Of a DNA stretch of 64,000 nt, positions 60,601 through 64,000 are shown piece after piece. Every line of letters begins with the position of its first letter. The stretch's first letter is position 1. Made by a program: the position numbers and the translations under genes. Origin of the DNA: Callipepla californica brunnescens (taxonomy: Eukaryota; Chordata; Aves; Galliformes; Odontophoridae); contig JALIRH010000006.1 in NCBI GenBank assembly GCA_023055505.1, positions 24,153,105 to 24,217,104 on the forward strand. Direction: 5' to 3'. The notes beneath the pieces were generated by a model that saw only the letters and a list, made by a program, of their open reading frames with translations, ran no database searches and was not told the origin of the DNA.

Positions 60601-63600
60601 GCAAATTAAAAGGATAGGTATAGACACTTTAACGTGAATGTCTGAAAGGAAAATGTAACTTGCAGTGTTGCAACTGTCTGCACATTTATATACGTATGAC
60701 ATTCATTTCCTCTTTTCTTTTATTCACAAATACTGCAATTCAGCAAGGCTGCTATAAAATCTTCATTGGTCTTCTGTTAACATACTCAGAGCAGGACATG
60801 ATGCATAAATCACCAAAACTTTTTTCTTCTACTCTGCCTTTCAGAGGAAAATTGAAAAAGATACCTGAAACGATCATCTAAGTGAGGGAGACTATTTCCC
60901 TGAGTTACCTAATTATGGGGGGTTGAGAAGGGAAGTATATACCAAAAGAGTAATAAAAGGTTTTGAAGGATATTAAGCACGTGGCTTTTACTGCTAATAG
61001 CAGAAGCAGCGACATCAGTTCATTCCACATTCATAGCCAGAAAGTCTCACACTAGTGAAGCAGACAACATCTGCAGCACAAGCTATCCAGCCCTGTCTAG
61101 ATTATTACCAAAAGTTTTCTTTTTCCTCTGATTAAAGCCATGATGTCTCAAGAGCATTTGGAAAGTGTACAAAAATGATAATCTCGAGGACATTATCGGT
61201 TTATATTTTACAGTTTCACTACCTACAAACAGTTTGTGAAAAGCAACCGTTTACAGCACAAGAATACTTAATACTTGTTTGCAGTTTTCAGAGTTTTAAA
61301 AAGCCTTTAAAAAGCTGAACCGTGGCATGTTTTGCAGAGGGAAATAAGTTCAAAAACAGGAAACAAAAAAAAAGTTTTAAATTAGGGCCTGTTAGCTTGC
61401 TTTCCCTGCAAATAAACAAAAATAAAAAGTCCCCAGTAACAAGCATCCAGGACAAAAGGAGTTAATATTTAATTAAAACCAGCTCTATCCACTGTAACAA
61501 TGACCTGGAGCCAAACAAGGCAGAAGATGTATGAGTCATTCTTTCTGCCAGTGAATGAGACAGCTGATCTCCCAAGCAATTCCTCAAGACAAGCAGTCAG
61601 AACTGGAGTTCTGCCTCCATTCACAAAAACACAGTCCAGCACGAACCATGTGGCCCCAACCACAAGCTTTTCATGTCACACCCTTCCAGAAAGCTACAGC
61701 AAAGTAAACTTGAACTTTAGGCATAAACACACTGATTTCACTGCTTTGTCTCAAGACGTAGCACAGACCTGCTGAGGAACGTATTTAATAAATGAAAAGT
61801 TAAGCGAGCTATAAAGGGCTTAAATTTAACTCTTCCTTTTCCCAATTACAAACAGCCTCGTAAAGCAGAACTGCACTCCAGGGAAAGGTGCTCTTGTTTA
61901 AAAACATGAACTTTTTTTTTTTTTTTTTTTTAAGAAAACAAGGAGCTGCAAACCTCCTCACTTCACTTAAAACTTTATTTTGAGTATCATGACACTTCCT
62001 CTGGTGCTGTGTTCTCTGACCTCAAGCTACACTTTTAGAGCTAAGAGCCATTCGTTTTAAAATATCAGAGATTTATTCAAAGTGCCAAAAGAAATTTAAA
62101 TTGACAGGAAATTATACATGGCCAGTAGTGTTTTGGCTGGAGCTAAAATAAGACTTTCAGGCCTCAGAAGTAATGAGTCCATTGAGTTTTGAGTTTTCTT
62201 TGATTGCCAGTTTTGAATATCTGAAAGATTATATACATTTTAAATATTCCTGAAAGAAGGGGGGGGGGGAAGGGGGGAAAGGGCCAGTTTGCCTTTGGGT
62301 TTTACTGTTTCTCTTCTTTTCCTTTTTTTTTTTTTTTTTCCAGAGGAACAACTGTTTCTAACAAAGGAGCATTCAGAAGGCAGCACAGAGACAAATTTCA
62401 AGATGATAAAAGAAAATTATTTCCCATAAGCACTGGATTTGACGCTGAAATAACCCCAAACCCTGTTTACATAAGTGAGATGCTCTAATAAACTTAAATG
62501 CAGTTCAAAACTAGCTCCAGATCTCAAAATTCTTCCTTATGTGAATAATCCCTAGGAATATGAAAATGGGTTTTCAGAATCTGTTCTTTATTTGGTGATA
62601 TACTTGAAATGAGGGAAAAAAAAGCTTCTAAGGAACACTCTCATTTAACATTGTGCTACATCTCTCATAGCTTGCACACTCCACTACATAGGCCTTTGAA
62701 AATCATTATTTTGAATAAAAGGAATTTACTTTTCCAGCAAACAAGAAAAAACTTCTGTTTATTACCATACAGACTTTCAGACTTGTAGATTTCTGGTGGT
62801 TTTATTTGTTTTGGATTTCTTATTAAAAGAAAACACACACACCCATCCAATTTTCCCTAATCTCACTTTTCCCCGTTTTTGTCCACAAATACTAGAGAGT
62901 TATGAGTTTATGAAAGTCAAATCTGTTGGACTACTGGAATCTAAATAAGAAGCTATCCTCTGAATTACAAATCCCCAAATGAAAATCTTTTCACTGCTTT
63001 TTACAGTATGCTCAATTAGATAGATCTCTGCTAGGATGGCATTAAGGCATCCCTTCTTGAGTATTTTTTGCTCCTAGAAAAACATGGATAGTTCCCAAAT
63101 ATGGCTGTGTAGTATTTGCTGGCTAAATTGTACAACTTTCAGCCAGAAAGCAAGATAGTCAGAGTAAACCGCTACACAACTTCACTGATTTAAATGAAAC
63201 TAGAGAAATATTTGATAACTTTCTTTTATTAAAAGTGACCCTTTGAGAACTAGAAACTACTCATTTTCATACCTCCTAATTTAAGGAGTAAACCAGAAGT
63301 CAGCACAAGATTAGGCATCACCACAACACTGGTGCATCCTCCACTATAGGAGATCAGAGGGCAGAAACTCCTCTCCTAAAGTTTAGCTCAAATGTGGATA
63401 TTAATTATTTGAGAGAAATAACTCATTTTCCGATACCAAGAACCAGTGCTTAAATCCTGGTAGCCGGCAGTAGCTATCTACTCACTCCAGCTAAGCTGCG
63501 GTAGAGGCATGAGCCCGTTACCTGTAGCTATTAGTATTTCAAACCACTTACTGTTCATTTAGGTCTTTTGTATTTTTTCAAGCCACACAACGTTTTGGGT

Positions 63601-64000
63601 TTTTTTTTTTGTTGTTTTTTTTCCTGGTTTTTTTTTTTTTTTTTTCAGTTTATTACCATCTGAGGAATGGATTATCCACCACTTTAGGAAGCATATCTAG
63701 TGAATATATTTCTTATTTGTCTTTGCTTGGGATGCTTTTTACATATCTCTAACACAGTGTAGGAGGAACTTGTATCTGAAAGAATAATTTTTAATAAAAA
63801 ATTTGTTTCTTGGTTAATCTATTATTCACCCAAAAGCAAATGCTTTCACCACGCAATGGTAGCTTTCACTCACTAAGAATTTTATTTCTCTCTTCTTTTT
63901 GTTCCAGAATCAGAACAGCCACCACGATGTGATAACATTAGATTAATATTTCAACAATTTTTTTCAAGTCACTGAACAATTGCTATCTGCCAAACCCAAT
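57680..64000 (-). other. ETV1: ETV1 upstream intron (5' part outside window)
   Basis: At least 6.3 kb of intron upstream of exon A, ending in CTTCAGCTCAG. I searched for sequence encoding the preceding residues (SEELFQDLSQLQETWLAEAQ in human, from memory) and for the start exon, and found neither. The stretch contains a G-rich tract at 62259-62283 and T-rich low complexity at about 61912-61931, 62324-62339 and 63599-63647. No other gene is seen. Confidence 0.85.
62259..62283 (+). repeat. G-rich tract, G11-AA-G6-AAA-GGG
   Basis: Runs of eleven, six and three G residues within 25 nt form a canonical potential G-quadruplex on the plus strand, the non-template side for this orientation being C-rich. 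Run lengths may be affected by assembly error. Confidence 0.9.

Noticed and set aside
63519..63540. CTACAG followed by GTAACGGG on the minus strand near 63.5 kb, looking like an acceptor with a donor-like GT right beside it
   Set aside because: The flanking translation does not match the missing ETV1 N-terminal exons, and the two signals abut with no exon between them.
1..64000. tRNA, rRNA, CRISPR array, bacterial operon or phage content
   Set aside because: I saw no cloverleaf, no rRNA segment, no regularly spaced direct repeats and no dense gene arrangement. The split ETV1 gene identifies vertebrate nuclear DNA.

Overview
The window reads as AT-rich nuclear DNA of an amniote, most likely a bird. 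It holds one split vertebrate gene with conventional GT-AG introns. Recognisable repeats are very sparse: one decayed CR1-type LINE tail and two very old MIR-like SINE relics in 64 kb. There are no bacterial-style operons, rRNA, tRNA, CRISPR arrays or insertion sequences. The bird call rests on the CR1 relic, the low repeat load and the compact introns; a crocodilian or turtle is not excluded.

The gene is ETV1 (ER81), a PEA3-subfamily ETS transcription factor, on the minus strand. Nine coding exons are in the window, from 57679 (first exon present, starting at the residue equivalent to human Val63) down to the stop codon at 8974. The exons before Val63, the start codon and the main promoter lie beyond position 64000. 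Joined, the nine exons encode 415 residues, the same number as human residues 63-477 as I recall that protein. Reading phases match at every junction. Parts present are the end of the acidic activation region, the Ser/Pro-rich middle with the RRQLS, RQMS and RRGS phosphosite contexts, four psi-K-x-E sumoylation-type motifs, a complete ETS DNA-binding domain split over three exons, and the C-terminal tail ending EGYVY.

Layout from left to right: 1 to about 6.1 kb is downstream intergenic DNA with the CR1 relic at about 4.03-4.3 kb and a C19 tract at 3.0 kb. About 6.1-8.97 kb is the probable ETV1 3' UTR. 8.97-15.2 kb carries the ETS-domain exons. 18.2-20.8 kb carries two 69-nt exons. 32.4-37.9 kb carries the central exons. 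37.9-57.6 kb is a 19.8-kb intron. 57.63-57.68 kb is a 49-nt exon, and 57.7-64 kb is upstream intron.

The most striking observation is in the 69-nt exon at 20714-20782. Its coding frame and acceptor are intact, but at the phase-conserving exon end the intron begins TT, whereas the seven other donors in the window are GT. Skipping this exon would be in frame and remove 23 residues. Using the GT one base earlier would shift the frame and stop before the ETS domain. A true donor mutation, a lineage-specific isoform switch or a one-base sequence error could each explain it. Several intronic blocks look like conserved developmental enhancers, but that is only an impression from their composition. 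I found no convincing undescribed system beyond these points.
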